Below, piece by piece: positions 8,639-18,646 of a DNA stretch of 64,000 nucleotides. The position numbers were made by a program, and so were the translations under genes. The stretch is taken from NCBI RefSeq assembly GCF_018403265.1, contig NZ_BOSI01000003.1:186001-250000 (forward strand), in the 5' to 3' direction. This DNA comes from Paenibacillus sp. J31TS4. GTDB lineage: Bacteria > Bacillota > Bacilli > Paenibacillales > NBRC-103111. Each line of letters starts with the position of its first letter. Positions within the stretch are counted from its first letter, which is position 1. Below the pieces are notes generated by a model that did not search any database, had not been told where the DNA came from, and was given only the letters and a program-made list of their open reading frames with translations.

Positions 8639-9697
8639 ATGGCGGGAAGCACATTCGGAGAACGATTAAAAATGACTACCTTCGGGGAATCGCATGGAGA
8701 GGCGGTAGGCGTCATCTTGGAAGGGGTCACGCCTGGGGTCGAACTGGAAGAGAAAGAGATTCAGAAGCAAATGGATCGTAGAAAACCGGGGCAATCCTCT
8801 ATCACGACTCCGCGTAAAGAGTACGATAAAATTCGCATTGTATCCGGTCTATTTGAAGGAAGAACAACAGGAACTCCTATTTGTATCCTGTTGAACAACA
8901 CGGATATGCGCCCCTCCGCCTACGACGAAATCAAATCCATGTACCGCCCCGGCCATGCCGATTTCCCCTATGAACGAAAATATGGGATTCGCGATTACCG
9001 GGGCAGCGGCAGAGCGTCCGGCAGGGAGACAGCGGCACGAGTGGCCGCCGGCGCCGTAGCCCGCAAGCTATTGGAACGAAGAGGCGTCTCGATTCTGGCT
9101 TATACGACGGAAGTTGGCGGAATTCGCTGCGAATCCTTTGACGCCGATGCGATCGAACGCAATGACGTCCGTGCCTGCGACCCCTCGGCTGCAGAGCGCA
9201 TGATCTCCCTCATTGAACAGCTGGCCGCGGAGGGTGACAGCTGCGGCGGCATTGTGGAATGCCGGATCCACGGAATCGCGCCAGGACTGGGGGAGCCTGT
9301 ATTCGATAAGCTGGATGCGGAATTGGCAAAAGCGATGCTTTCCATTGGCGCCATAAAGGGCATTGAATTCGGAACCGGCTTCCGCGGTGCCTCGATGCGG
9401 GGAAGCGAGCACAACGACCAGATGGGGGCTAGCGGATTTCGGACGAATCACGCCGGTGGGATCCTCGGAGGCATCAGCACCGGAGAGGACATTATGTTTC
9501 GAGTTGTGGTCAAGCCGACCTCCTCCATCTCCGTTCCGCAGCAGACTATGGATACAAGCGGCAACGAACGAGAGATCAGAACAATAGGAAGGCACGATCC
9601 GTGCATTTGTCCCCGCGTTGTCCCTGTCATCGAAGCCATGGCGTGCATGGTCATCGAGGATCACTACAAACGGCAGGCCGCTTTGCTGGACGAATAG
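8639..9697 (+). CDS. aroC: Chorismate synthase
   Basis: The enzyme converts 5-enolpyruvylshikimate-3-phosphate to chorismate with reduced FMN, the last common step of aromatic biosynthesis. Length is 352 residues. The N-terminus MAGSTFGERLKMTTFGESHG, then RPGHADF, YGIRDYRGSGRASGRET and the C-terminal DPCICPR are family signatures. Start: AGGAGG lies 7 bases before the ATG at 8639; an in-frame ATG at 8582 lacks a site. The sequence resembles the proteobacterial/clostridial form (MAGNT-type N-terminus) more than the MRYLTAGESHG-type AroC/AroF of Bacillus subtilis. Because it stands alone, away from other aro genes, it may be a second or transferred copy. Confidence 0.95.
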   Translation: MAGSTFGERLKMTTFGESHGEAVGVILEGVTPGVELEEKEIQKQMDRRKPGQSSITTPRKEYDKIRIVSGLFEGRTTGTPICILLNNTDMRPSAYDEIKSMYRPGHADFPYERKYGIRDYRGSGRASGRETAARVAAGAVARKLLERRGVSILAYTTEVGGIRCESFDADAIERNDVRACDPSAAERMISLIEQLAAEGDSCGGIVECRIHGIAPGLGEPVFDKLDAELAKAMLSIGAIKGIEFGTGFRGASMRGSEHNDQMGASGFRTNHAGGILGGISTGEDIMFRVVVKPTSSISVPQQTMDTSGNEREIRTIGRHDPCICPRVVPVIEAMACMVIEDHYKRQAALLDE

Positions 9698-9716
9698 CGG
9701 CGGCATAGGCACAACC

Positions 9717-9744
9717 AAAAAAGAGAGGCTTCTCCAAGGTCAAT
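9717..9744. repeat. Partial copy of the groEL terminator (direct repeat 1)
   Basis: This stretch (A6-GAGAGGCTTCTCC, then AAGGTCAAT) matches 12164-12192 with one substitution and one missing base. At 12164 the sequence is the left half of a full hairpin; here the right half is absent and an IS remnant begins 4 bp later. The two copies lie in the same orientation on either side of a 2.4-kb AT-richer segment. Confidence 0.8.
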
Positions 9745-9747
9745 AAT

Positions 9748-9978
9748 TGGGACTGACCCTTAAGCATGAGACAAATCAAAAACCGTTCTATCTCCAAGGT
9801 TTAACCTGTACGACGGCAGTGATCGTCGAACAGACCGTTCGAGACTACATTACTCACTACAACTCAATTCACATTGAAGCAAAACTAAACAACCAGTCGC
9901 CTATTCATTATCGGCAACTGGCTGCTTAAGCTCGCTTAGTGTTTTTATCCCTGTCTCATAAACAGGGGTCAGTCTCCA
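9748..9978 (+). mobile_element. Internally deleted IS3-family element with both terminal inverted repeats
   Basis: The left end begins TGGGACTGACCCTTAAGC (9748) and the right end, read inward from 9978, begins TGGAGACTGACCCCTG. Both then reach ATGAGAC, giving imperfect inverted repeats of about 25 bp. Between them an open frame without its own start (about 9774-9929) ends in DYITHYNSIHIEAKLNNQ-SPIHYRQLAA, the recognisable C-terminus of an IS3-family (IS150-like) OrfB transposase. Nearly all of orfA and the DDE core are missing, so it is not autonomous, but the ends could in principle be mobilised in trans. No target-site duplication is evident. Confidence 0.8.
9774..9929 (+). pseudogene. IS3-family transposase OrfB, C-terminal fragment
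   Basis: About 50 residues of the integrase-domain C-terminus remain (VEQTVRDYITHYNSIHIEAK and the terminal SPIHYRQLAA). The YN-(x)-IK/EAKL-(x)-SP-(x)-YR pattern is typical of OrfB ends. The catalytic Asp-Asp-Glu residues lie upstream in intact copies and are absent here. Confidence 0.75.
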
Positions 9979-9993
9979 GAAAAGACACCTCAT

Positions 9994-11853
9994 TTAATTT
10001 TCTGCGAACTTAATAATTGCCTGATATAACAGGTCGGATCCTTCCAATTTATTGTCCGCTCTAATATTGAACTTGTTAAGAGATTCCCCCTCCCTTGATT
10101 TCAATGAATCTGGAACTATGGAGATATAATGAGGGCTGATAAACTTGGCGCCATCACGATATTGAGCGAGCAATGAATCGTAAGCTACATTAGGCTGCTT
10201 CCATTGTTGCGTATGATACTCAGGCACTCCATATTCTGTTGCCTTTCGTTCTTTGAAGAAATCTCTCATAACGTCATTATTAGTTGCCCCGCCGTAAAGA
10301 TTTATGCCAATTTTATAACGGACATCTTTACCTACTGACTGATCAACAGCGAACAACATAGGGTTCCATGTCGAGTTAATTCTTGGGTATATTTGGTGAG
10401 AGAATAATTTTTCAGTTGGAAGTCCAGAATCCACTGACGCTTTCCAAAAATAATTTAAAAATTCGGCAACTTGTATGCCTCTATACTCTTCCCATTCACG
10501 TGCCAAGGGATTATAGTAAGCAGCAACTAAAGGCTTAGGCAGGTCAAGCCATGAACGGACATTTTTTAACTTATCTACATTTTGAAAATCATTTCGAATC
10601 TCTGGAAGAGGCGTAGCTGGCCCTTGGTCGTGCGGTACAACTACAAACTCGGAATCGGCAATTAGGTAGGAAATGCCTTTAGACTCAGCCACAACCTGAG
10701 CCAAGTGACGCCCAGGAGTGATGTTTCGGTAATCGAGTTCGTACCTAAATCCAGTATTTGGATCGTCAATTTCCTCCACGTCTCGATAAACGTCAAGGCG
10801 CCCAAAACCGCGTGTAATATCACCAATCTGTTTCCCATCCACATAAAGTTTTAATTTCTCTATTACTGAATCGGGATCATAAATCCATCCTGATATCGGT
10901 ATCGTACCAGCTGCGTATGCATCATAATGCTCAGTAAATGATGACAGTCTCTCTGTATTGATATTCTTGGATGGCGGCAGTACCTCACTGATTTGACCAA
11001 AGCTACTGCCTATAGCCTGGTTAAGTTTATCGATGGTCCCGTACTTCTTTTCAATCCATTGTTGAAAACCTTCTATAGAACGTGGACTATAATCCGTGAC
11101 CTGTACTTTGTCGTACTCCCCTGCTCCGTTCGTGAAATCAGGATACATATGATGCACTTCGCCAGCCATAGTAATTCCGGCTATGCGATTTTGGACTTCT
11201 TTAGGTAACTCATTTATTTTCTTTGCGATATATCGTAATGCTTCGAATCTATAGTGATTTACAGGAATATCCTCATCCGTCAAGAGCGTATATGGTATTA
11301 CTGAGTTTCCGAAGTAATTGTCAAAAGGTGCCTTTCCGTCCTTGAGTAACATTAGATTTTGTTTATCTTTACTTAGTTCCTCGGGCAGGGCGCCTTTAGC
11401 AACGAAATGATCTGCCATCAGGTAGATTACTACTGGTCGCTCCACCTCTGTTATTATATCGAAATATGATTTAACAAGGGCATCATCAATGATCCATGAA
11501 CCATTTGTTTTTTTATAGATATCTAATAGAGAAATACCTATTTCATATCCAACCTGAACCTTACCACGGGCACCACCAGGTTCAAACTTATCAAGAGTCT
11601 TACTAAGCAGTGATGCTCCGTTATACCCGTTAGCCTTACACCAAATTGTTGCTTCTGATTCCGTCTCAAAGGCTGGCTCGTGGTTTGTCGCTTCCTCGCA
11701 ATAATTTATTCCATCCACTAGCGGAGTAATTAGAAATGGCTGACGATTAGGCAAACCTTTTGACAGACTGTTTGTAGGGGCGTGGCTACAAGAAAGAGTG
11801 ATAAGCGGTAGTATGAAGATTGCAGAAAGAAGGCAGCATAGTTTTTTGTACAT
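9994..11853 (-). CDS. Probable lipoprotein with glycoside-hydrolase-like (GH42-like) region, AT-rich
   Basis: The 619-residue protein has a lipoprotein-type leader (MYKKLCCLLSA... with LITLSC, Cys22). I cannot name the family with certainty. Residues about 30-300 look like a TIM-barrel sugar hydrolase: AGITMAGEVHH could hold a general acid Glu, and WIEKKYGTIDKLNQAIG matches the linker typical of GH42/GH35-type beta-galactosidases. A beta-sandwich-like insert (SGWIYDPDSVIEKLKLYVDG...) follows, and then a second alpha/beta region. The gene is clearly AT-richer than its neighbours (26 of 60 and 25 of 60 G/C in two sampled lines) and lies in a segment bounded by an IS remnant and a duplicated half-terminator, which suggests acquisition by transfer. 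AAAGGG precedes the ATG. Confidence 0.65.
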   Translation of the reverse strand: MYKKLCCLLSAIFILPLITLSCSHAPTNSLSKGLPNRQPFLITPLVDGINYCEEATNHEPAFETESEATIWCKANGYNGASLLSKTLDKFEPGGARGKVQVGYEIGISLLDIYKKTNGSWIIDDALVKSYFDIITEVERPVVIYLMADHFVAKGALPEELSKDKQNLMLLKDGKAPFDNYFGNSVIPYTLLTDEDIPVNHYRFEALRYIAKKINELPKEVQNRIAGITMAGEVHHMYPDFTNGAGEYDKVQVTDYSPRSIEGFQQWIEKKYGTIDKLNQAIGSSFGQISEVLPPSKNINTERLSSFTEHYDAYAAGTIPISGWIYDPDSVIEKLKLYVDGKQIGDITRGFGRLDVYRDVEEIDDPNTGFRYELDYRNITPGRHLAQVVAESKGISYLIADSEFVVVPHDQGPATPLPEIRNDFQNVDKLKNVRSWLDLPKPLVAAYYNPLAREWEEYRGIQVAEFLNYFWKASVDSGLPTEKLFSHQIYPRINSTWNPMLFAVDQSVGKDVRYKIGINLYGGATNNDVMRDFFKERKATEYGVPEYHTQQWKQPNVAYDSLLAQYRDGAKFISPHYISIVPDSLKSREGESLNKFNIRADNKLEGSDLLYQAIIKFAEN

Positions 11854-12163
11854 TTTATCAACCCTTTCTTGATATAATTTAGTGACAGATCAAGCATAGA
11901 ATCTATTATATAGAATATAGTACCTGAATATAATACGCAATAAACATTTTGAATATACCATAAACAATTTCAATTAATGTGACGACAGTTAGCAGATTAT
12001 CAATAATCCATATTATTAATTTCCACCTATACTTCCCGTTCTTGGTAAAAATCTATTTGAAAGTGACTCGTTTACAGTAGAAAGTGTTTTGATAATCCCC
12101 TTTTGGTAGATAGTGATTATTCGGGAAGAAATCCCTTTTGCATGGAATGACTCAAACAAACTT
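11854..12163. other. AT-rich spacer upstream of the lipoprotein gene
   Basis: No gene is seen here. On the minus strand a ribosome-binding site (AAAGGG) precedes the lipoprotein start, and TATAAT (11905-11910) and TATATT (11914-11919) occur, but no -35 hexamer sits at 16-18 bases from either. The best pair, TTGCGT (11935-11940) with TATATT, is only 15 bases apart. The stretch is markedly AT-rich and belongs compositionally to the inserted island. Confidence 0.4.
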
Positions 12164-12214
12164 AAAAAAGAGAGGCTCCTCCGAAGGTCAATGAACCTCG
12201 GAGGAGCCTCTCTT
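12164..12214 (-). terminator. Intrinsic terminator of groES-groEL
   Basis: On the minus strand a long hairpin has arms at 12195-12214 and 12168-12190, with AAGAGAGGCTCCTCCG pairing with CGGAGGAGCCTCTCTT. It is followed by TTTTTT. The stem lies about 70 bases after the groEL stop codon. Its left half on the plus strand is the sequence repeated at 9717-9744. Confidence 0.92.
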
Positions 12215-12284
12215 GTATGATGACCGGTTACTAGCGGCCGATCATTTATCGTTCACCCAAGTCCCGCGCGGGGACCGGATTGTC

Positions 12285-13928
<1,644 letters not shown>

Positions 13929-14004
13929 CTAATATAGTCGGTATTTGTTGTTTTCATATGGTCGTACCGTCTTCAGCGCCCCGGCAATCCGGGTGCAGGC
14001 CCAA

Positions 14005-14289
14005 TTAGGACAGAACGGCAAGAATGTCGCTTTCGCGCATAATCAGAAGCTCGCGGCCTTCGAATTTCACTTCGGTTCCAGCGTATTTGGAGAAAATGAC
14101 GCGGTCGCCTTCCTTGACTTCGAACGGGATCCGCTCGCCGTCTTTATTCACAGCGCCGCCGCCAACTGCTACGACTTTGCCTTCCTGCGGCTTCTCCTTC
14201 GCCGTATCCGGCAGCACGATTCCGCTCGCAGTCGTCTCCTCCTTAGCAATGGCTTCGATTACTACGCGATCTCCCAACGGTCTGATCAT
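14005..14289 (-). CDS. groS: Co-chaperonin GroES (Hsp10)
   Basis: The 94-residue cap of the GroEL cage begins [18 protein letters not shown] and carries the mobile loop ([20 protein letters not shown]) and [10 protein letters not shown]-type strands. The start at 14289 has AAAGGAGG upstream; in-frame codons farther upstream belong to the leader and would not be used. It is the first gene of the heat-shock operon. Confidence 0.98.
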   Translation of the reverse strand: MIRPLGDRVVIEAIAKEETTASGIVLPDTAKEKPQEGKVVAVGGGAVNKDGERIPFEVKEGDRVIFSKYAGTEVKFEGRELLIMRESDILAVLS

Positions 14290-14342
14290 GGAAAAATAGC
14301 CTCCTTTTAGATTTAACTCTGGCGGGGTATGTAGCCCTGCTG

Positions 14343-14369
14343 TTAGCACTCGATCTATGCAAGTGCTAA
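14343..14369 (-). promoter_or_regulatory. CIRCE operator (HrcA-binding site)
   Basis: TTAGCACTC, nine bases, then AAGTGCTAA: the consensus CIRCE inverted repeat (TTAGCACTC-N9-GAGTGCTAA) with one mismatch in the second arm. It lies just downstream of the -10 element and would sit at the start of the groES transcript, the usual place for HrcA repression that is relieved by heat. Confidence 0.95.
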
Positions 14370-14380
14370 TAACACTTTTT

Positions 14381-14409
14381 ATGATAATCAAAACGTTCCC
14401 AATTTGCAA
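14381..14409 (-). promoter_or_regulatory. Sigma-A promoter of groES-groEL
   Basis: On the minus strand TTGCAA (14404-14409), a 17-base spacer and TATCAT (14381-14386). The CIRCE operator begins 11 bases downstream, consistent with repression at the initiation step. Confidence 0.85.
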
Positions 14410-14456
14410 GTGCTTCTCGAGCAAAAATCCCGGGAAATTGTCCGGGCTTCCGAACA

Positions 14457-14493
14457 AGAAAAAACCACCGACCGGCGCAGGCCGATGCGGTGG
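14457..14493 (-). terminator. Terminator of tatA-tatC
   Basis: On the minus strand CCACCGCATCGGCC and its complement GGCGCCGGTCGGTGG form an imperfect GC-rich hairpin followed by TTTTTT, about 60 bases after the tatC stop codon. It separates tat transcription from the groES promoter. Confidence 0.85.
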
Positions 14494-14548
14494 CGAAAGG
14501 ATGGACCGGCGGCGTGGAACCTCACTGCCGCTCAATCAGCGGGCCGCC

Positions 14549-15304
14549 TTACTTGGGCCCGTACTCGGCCTCCCACTCCTGGTCCCGGGCAAGCTGCTTG
14601 CGGTAGATCACGGCCGACAGCATGACACTGAACTCGTATAACCCGATCAGCGGTATCGCGACCAGAATATCCGAGATGAAGTCCGGGGGAGTAACGACGG
14701 TTCCGATGACAATCATGACGAGATACGCATACCGGCGCAGCTTCTTGAGCCGAATCGGATTGAGAATGCGCAGCTTCGTCAGAAACATGACGAGCACCGG
14801 CATCTCAAAGAGCAGCGAGACCGGCAGCAGGATGTTGAACATGAAGGTAAAATACTGCGTAATGCCGTACGTTTCGGTCAGCTCCAGCCCCTTGTTGATG
14901 CTGGAAGTGAAGTAGAACGCCATCTGAAAGACGACGAAATAAGCAAAGGCCAGTCCGATGAGGAACAACCCGATGGCGAAGGGAATATACCGCAGCGCCG
15001 CCCGCTGCTCCTCCTGCCGGAGGCCCGGCTTGATGAACGCCCACAGCTGGTACAGAATGAAAGGCATCGTAATGACCAGTGAGATCATGAAGGCGAACTG
15101 GACGTAGATCTTGATCCCATCCCAGAGCGCGAAGGCGTTCCAGGCTACCGTCGAAGCCGGCGGAACATGCTTCAAATAGTTCAGCAGCGGATTGGCGGCG
15201 AAAAAGCCGCCGATCATCGCGAGTACAAACACAACAAGGACCCAGACCAAGCGCTTGCGGAGTTCCGACAAGTGCTCGACCAGGGTCATCGGTTCTTCCT
15301 GCAT
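14549..15304 (-). CDS. tatC: Twin-arginine translocase subunit TatC
   Basis: The 251-residue polytopic membrane protein has the TatC signature N-terminus (MTLVEHLSELRKRLVWVL) and six hydrophobic helices, with FIKPGLRQEEQRAA in the first cytoplasmic loop and FMFNILLPVSLLFEMPVLVMFL typical of helices 3-4. It forms the receptor for twin-arginine signal peptides and works with TatA from the adjacent gene. The start at 15304 fits; an alternative ATG at 15289 has AGGAAG close upstream. Confidence 0.97.
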   Translation of the reverse strand: MQEEPMTLVEHLSELRKRLVWVLVVFVLAMIGGFFAANPLLNYLKHVPPASTVAWNAFALWDGIKIYVQFAFMISLVITMPFILYQLWAFIKPGLRQEEQRAALRYIPFAIGLFLIGLAFAYFVVFQMAFYFTSSINKGLELTETYGITQYFTFMFNILLPVSLLFEMPVLVMFLTKLRILNPIRLKKLRRYAYLVMIVIGTVVTPPDFISDILVAIPLIGLYEFSVMLSAVIYRKQLARDQEWEAEYGPK

Positions 15305-15354
15305 GGCTTCACCAACCTAACATGTATGAGTAGAAGGCGGCTCCTTGCGCCCGC

Positions 15355-15591
15355 TTACTCCGGCAGCCGCTTGGTTTCTTCCTGCTTGATCGTCGGCTGG
15401 ACGTTCTCTCCCTGCACTTCCTTGCGGGTCGGCTGCGGCTCGTCGTCGGACATGATGTCCTTGGCTCCGTTCTTGAACTCGCGGAGCGTCTTGCCGAAGG
15501 CGCGTCCCAGCTCGGGAAGCTTACTTGGCCCAAAGAGAAGCAGGGCCACCAGAATGATCAGGATAAACCCGGGTGCTCCAATGTTCGGCAT
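15355..15591 (-). CDS. tatA: Twin-arginine translocase subunit TatA
   Basis: The 78-residue protein has one N-terminal membrane helix ([14 protein letters not shown]), the hinge [16 protein letters not shown], an amphipathic helix ([10 protein letters not shown]) and a charged tail, which is the TatA layout. It oligomerises to form the export passage for folded proteins, often cofactor-containing enzymes. It is first in a two-gene unit with tatC, and the neighbouring molybdenum-cofactor genes fit since molybdoenzymes are common Tat substrates. Confidence 0.97.
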   Translation of the reverse strand: MPNIGAPGFILIILVALLLFGPSKLPELGRAFGKTLREFKNGAKDIMSDDEPQPTRKEVQGENVQPTIKQEETKRLPE

Positions 15592-15661
15592 TGCGATTTC
15601 CTCCTCTTGGATGTGGATAAAGGGTAAACACGTTGTGACTCAGGCGGGCCGGCGGATCGCG

Positions 15662-16687
15662 CTAGCACCCGCCTAGTCCGCCGTAACCAAGTGCGGTAAT
15701 GTCGGCGCGCTCGATGGTCTCCCCTGCACATATGCGCGGCAGCAGCACATCGAACGATGTATAGGGATCATGCATGACGCAGCCCGGGAGCCCCATGACG
15801 GGGATGTCTCCCAGATAAGCCATCATCAGCATGGAGCCCGGCAGCATAGGTGTCCCGTAGCTGACAACTCGGGCACCGGCGCGGCGAATCGCTCCGGGCG
15901 TGCGGTCGTCGGGATCGACGGACATCCCTCCTGTCAGGAGGATCAGATCGACTCCGCTGTTCTGAAAATAGCGGATCTCGCTAACGATCGTCTCGCTGTC
16001 GTCGGGAGAGAGACGCTGCTCGACTACCTCCGAGCCCAGGGCGCTTACCTTGTCCCGGACCACGGGGCCGAACTTGTCGGTTATCCGTCCCTTGTACACC
16101 TCGCTCCCGGTCGTAATAAGTCCGACCCGAAGCGGGCGAAACGGCTTGACGGTCAATAGAGGAGACGACTCGTCTTTCTCCCTCCATAATACCGTCAATT
16201 GCTCGATCTGTACAATGCTTTCCGTCTCGATGACGAGCGGAATGACGCGGGTGGCCGCCACCGCCTGACCGGGACGGACAACCGTCCGGTCGGGGATCGT
16301 CGACAGCACCATCCGGTCGATCCCGTTCACCTCATCCACGAACCCCCGGCTGACCCGGGCCAGTCCGTGGATGGCGGACTTCAGCGTGATCTTGCCCTCA
16401 TGCGGCTCGGTCAGCTCCAGGTTCGGCCCGCATGCCGCCGCGGCGATTCGGGCGGCGGCGTCGTTCTCGTGGAGAAACCCGTCCCGAAGCTCAAGCACAT
16501 AAATATGCTCCTTGCCGATGTCCAGCAGAGCGGGAATGTCCTCCTCCTGCAGCACATGGCCTTTGCGGAACAGCCGGCCCTTGAACCGGCCGGGCACGAT
16601 TTGGGTCAAATCGTGGGCCAGCACGAGCCCGATTGCATCCTCGACGCGAACCTCGCGCAGGAGTGGCGGCTGTTGTCCCCCGCTCAT
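15662..16687 (-). CDS. Molybdopterin-binding protein, MoeA/CinA-like domain
   Basis: The 341-residue protein has an N-terminal part (LREVRVEDAIGLVLAHDLTQIVPGRFKG) like the opening of MoeA, and a C-terminal MoCF-binding domain with TTGSEVYKGRITDKFGP, LLTGGMSVDPDDRTPGAIR and GLPGCVMHDPYTSFD. It is shorter than canonical MoeA (about 400) and lacks its full domain set, so it may insert molybdate, sense molybdopterin or bind MPT-AMP; the precise step is uncertain. It shares ATGA with the upstream moaB stop/start and is translationally coupled. Confidence 0.85.
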   Translation of the reverse strand: MSGGQQPPLLREVRVEDAIGLVLAHDLTQIVPGRFKGRLFRKGHVLQEEDIPALLDIGKEHIYVLELRDGFLHENDAAARIAAAACGPNLELTEPHEGKITLKSAIHGLARVSRGFVDEVNGIDRMVLSTIPDRTVVRPGQAVAATRVIPLVIETESIVQIEQLTVLWREKDESSPLLTVKPFRPLRVGLITTGSEVYKGRITDKFGPVVRDKVSALGSEVVEQRLSPDDSETIVSEIRYFQNSGVDLILLTGGMSVDPDDRTPGAIRRAGARVVSYGTPMLPGSMLMMAYLGDIPVMGLPGCVMHDPYTSFDVLLPRICAGETIERADITALGYGGLGGC

Positions 16688-17175
16688 GCGTGCTCCTTGT
16701 ATTGGCCGCTCAGCACCTGCAGGGCGTGCGGCAGCTGATCCATGATAGCCGCCAGGTTCTCGTGGACGCCCTTGGGGCTGCCAGGCAGGTTAATGATCAG
16801 AGTCGTGCCGCGAATGCCGCACACGCCCCGCGACAGCATCGCCTGAGGCGTCTTTTGCATCGCCGTCATGCGCATCGCTTCGGCCAGCCCCGGCACGACC
16901 CGGTCGATCACCTGCATGGTCGCTTCTGGCGTCACGTCGCGCGGCGCCAGGCCCGTACCTCCGGTCGTAAAGATGAGATCCGCCCGGTAATAATCCGTCA
17001 TCTCGATGAGCGAGGCCATGATTTCCTTCATCTCATCGGGCACGATCCGGTACTCGATAATCTCCCCGTGAATCTCTTCCTCCACCAATTCCCGGATGAC
17101 CTGGGCGCTTGTATCTTCCCGTTCCCCCCGCGATCCCTTGTCGCTGGCGGTGAGAATCGCAACCTTCCAGCCCAT
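16684..17175 (-). CDS. moaB: Molybdenum cofactor biosynthesis protein MoaB/MogA
   Basis: The 163-residue protein has the MogA/MoaB fold signatures: ILTASDKGSRGEREDTS, FTTGGTGLAPRDVTPEAT and INLPGSPKGVHEN. Family members adenylylate molybdopterin or bind it before metal insertion. It overlaps the downstream MoeA-like gene by four bases and follows moaC after 76 bp on the same strand. Confidence 0.95.
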   Translation of the reverse strand: MGWKVAILTASDKGSRGEREDTSAQVIRELVEEEIHGEIIEYRIVPDEMKEIMASLIEMTDYYRADLIFTTGGTGLAPRDVTPEATMQVIDRVVPGLAEAMRMTAMQKTPQAMLSRGVCGIRGTTLIINLPGSPKGVHENLAAIMDQLPHALQVLSGQYKEHA

Positions 17176-17251
17176 GCTAGCTCCTCCTCCATCCCTGCTC
17201 TACCGTTATGTCTTCTTTGGCCCTCGTCCTCCAGACGAAGGCCCTCTATTC

Positions 17252-17740
17252 TCATTTCGGCTCGGCCGTGTAATCTCCCGACACGCCGCCGGACTTGGCC
17301 GTCAGTTCGGTTGGGCCGATCGCCATATCCTTTTGCAGTGCTTTGCACATGTCGTAGACGGTAAGCGCCGCGGCGGATACGGCGGTGAGCGCCTCCATCT
17401 CGACCCCGGTCCGTCCCGTCGTCCGGACGGTCGCTTCCAGATAGAGCTCGTCAGCTCCATTGTCCGAGAAGGAAAGGTCGATGCCGGTCAGCGGCAGCGG
17501 ATGGCACATCGGGATCCACTGCCACGTCTGCTTGGCGGCCATGATGCCGGCCACCTGAGCGACCGCCAGCACGTCTCCCTTGGCTACCCGGCCGCCTAGA
17601 ATGGCCCCAAGCGTCTCCGGGCGCATTCGAACCGTTGTCCTCGCTGTCGCTGTCCGCTTGGTGACCGTCTTCTCCGAGACGTCCACCATCCGGGCTCTTC
17701 CTTCCGGATTGAAATGGGTAAAGCCCGTAGACTCGCTCAT
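17252..17740 (-). CDS. moaC: Cyclic pyranopterin monophosphate synthase MoaC
   Basis: The 162-residue enzyme converts the MoaA product (3',8-cyclo-7,8-dihydro-GTP) to cyclic pyranopterin monophosphate. Signatures are [20 protein letters not shown] near the start, [14 protein letters not shown] in the middle and [20 protein letters not shown] with DMCKA near the end, including the catalytic Asp/Lys region. Its ATG overlaps the stop of the upstream cyclo-ligase gene. Neighbours moaB and the MoeA-like gene complete the later steps; moaA is not in the window. Confidence 0.97.
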   Translation of the reverse strand: MSESTGFTHFNPEGRARMVDVSEKTVTKRTATARTTVRMRPETLGAILGGRVAKGDVLAVAQVAGIMAAKQTWQWIPMCHPLPLTGIDLSFSDNGADELYLEATVRTTGRTGVEMEALTAVSAAALTVYDMCKALQKDMAIGPTELTAKSGGVSGDYTAEPK

Positions 17741-18390
17741 CGCTCCACCTCTCTCGTCCTATGCCTCCGCTCATAAAGAGCGGACTCGGTCAGCTCATAA
17801 AGAGCAGACTCGGTCAGCACGGCGTCCAGCCGGATATCGTGCTCCTCCATCGGGACCCGCTCCAGCAGCTGCACCTCAAACGCCGGGGCAATGAGCAGCG
17901 GCAGCCGGCCCATCTCTAGGCGCAGCGCCGCGAGATAGCGGTCGTAGTAACCCCCGCCGTAGCCCAGCCTTCCGCCCTCACGGTCGAAGGCAAGCCCAGG
18001 CATCAGTACGCAGCCGATCTCCGCCGGAGCGGCGACCGGGCAGTCGGGCCGCGGTTCCCGCAGCCCCCACCGCCCCGTCTCCGTCTCCGCCAGCGACCGC
18101 AGGCGGTGCGCCTGCATGCGCTTCGTCCCTGGCACGACGCGCGGAGCGGCGATGGGGAGGCCCTGCTCCCACGCCCACTCATAGAGTGGCGTGAGATCGA
18201 GCTCCGAGCGCACCGGCAAGTAGGCCAGCAGCACGCCGGGCCATCCGGCCCTTCCCTCCTGCCGGGACAAGTAAGCGGCCGTGCGTGCACAGATGGCGGC
18301 CGACAGCCGCTGTCTCTCCTCCGCCGGCAGCAGCCCGCGGAGCCTCTCCGCCTCGCGGCGGAGAGCCGATTTTTCTTCATTTGCGGCCAT
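17737..18390 (-). CDS. 5-formyltetrahydrofolate cyclo-ligase
   Basis: The 217-residue enzyme uses ATP to convert 5-formyl-THF to 5,10-methenyl-THF, returning the storage form to the one-carbon pool. It begins [19 protein letters not shown] with the basic N-terminal substrate motif and contains [24 protein letters not shown], the family fingerprint for ATP and folate. Near the C-terminus a 24-bp tandem duplication encodes the repeated LTESALYE. The stop overlaps the moaC start. Confidence 0.93.
   Translation of the reverse strand: MAANEEKSALRREAERLRGLLPAEERQRLSAAICARTAAYLSRQEGRAGWPGVLLAYLPVRSELDLTPLYEWAWEQGLPIAAPRVVPGTKRMQAHRLRSLAETETGRWGLREPRPDCPVAAPAEIGCVLMPGLAFDREGGRLGYGGGYYDRYLAALRLEMGRLPLLIAPAFEVQLLERVPMEEHDIRLDAVLTESALYELTESALYERRHRTREVER
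17770..17817 (-). repeat. 24-bp tandem duplication inside the cyclo-ligase gene
   Basis: Copies 17770-17793 and 17794-17817 differ at one base and keep the reading frame, adding eight residues (LTESALYE) at the C-terminus. It is probably a slippage event. Confidence 0.9.
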
Positions 18391-18439
18391 TATGCTCGAA
18401 CAGCCTCACTTTTTCGGCTTGTTTTGTCTAGTTGCCTTC

Positions 18440-18467
18440 ATTGTAGCACATGCATGCCTATTGAAAA
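18440..18467 (-). promoter_or_regulatory. Candidate promoter of the cyclo-ligase/moaC operon
   Basis: On the minus strand TTTTCA (18462-18467), 16 bases, TACAAT (18440-18445). It lies 50 bases before the cyclo-ligase start. The -10 is good; the -35 is weak. Confidence 0.45.
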
Positions 18468-18646
18468 AGCAAGTAGGAGAAAATACCGAATGGCCGTTCG
18501 CCGCCGGTTCGCTTGCCTATCGCCCGCACGCCGACGAGAGACGCTACTAGAGTCTTCCCGGGCAATCGAGTACACTATTGGTAGTGGTTCCCCGCTTTGG
18601 ACGGGCACGGCCGCTATCAGTCAAGATTCGGAGGTCGAACGGACTT

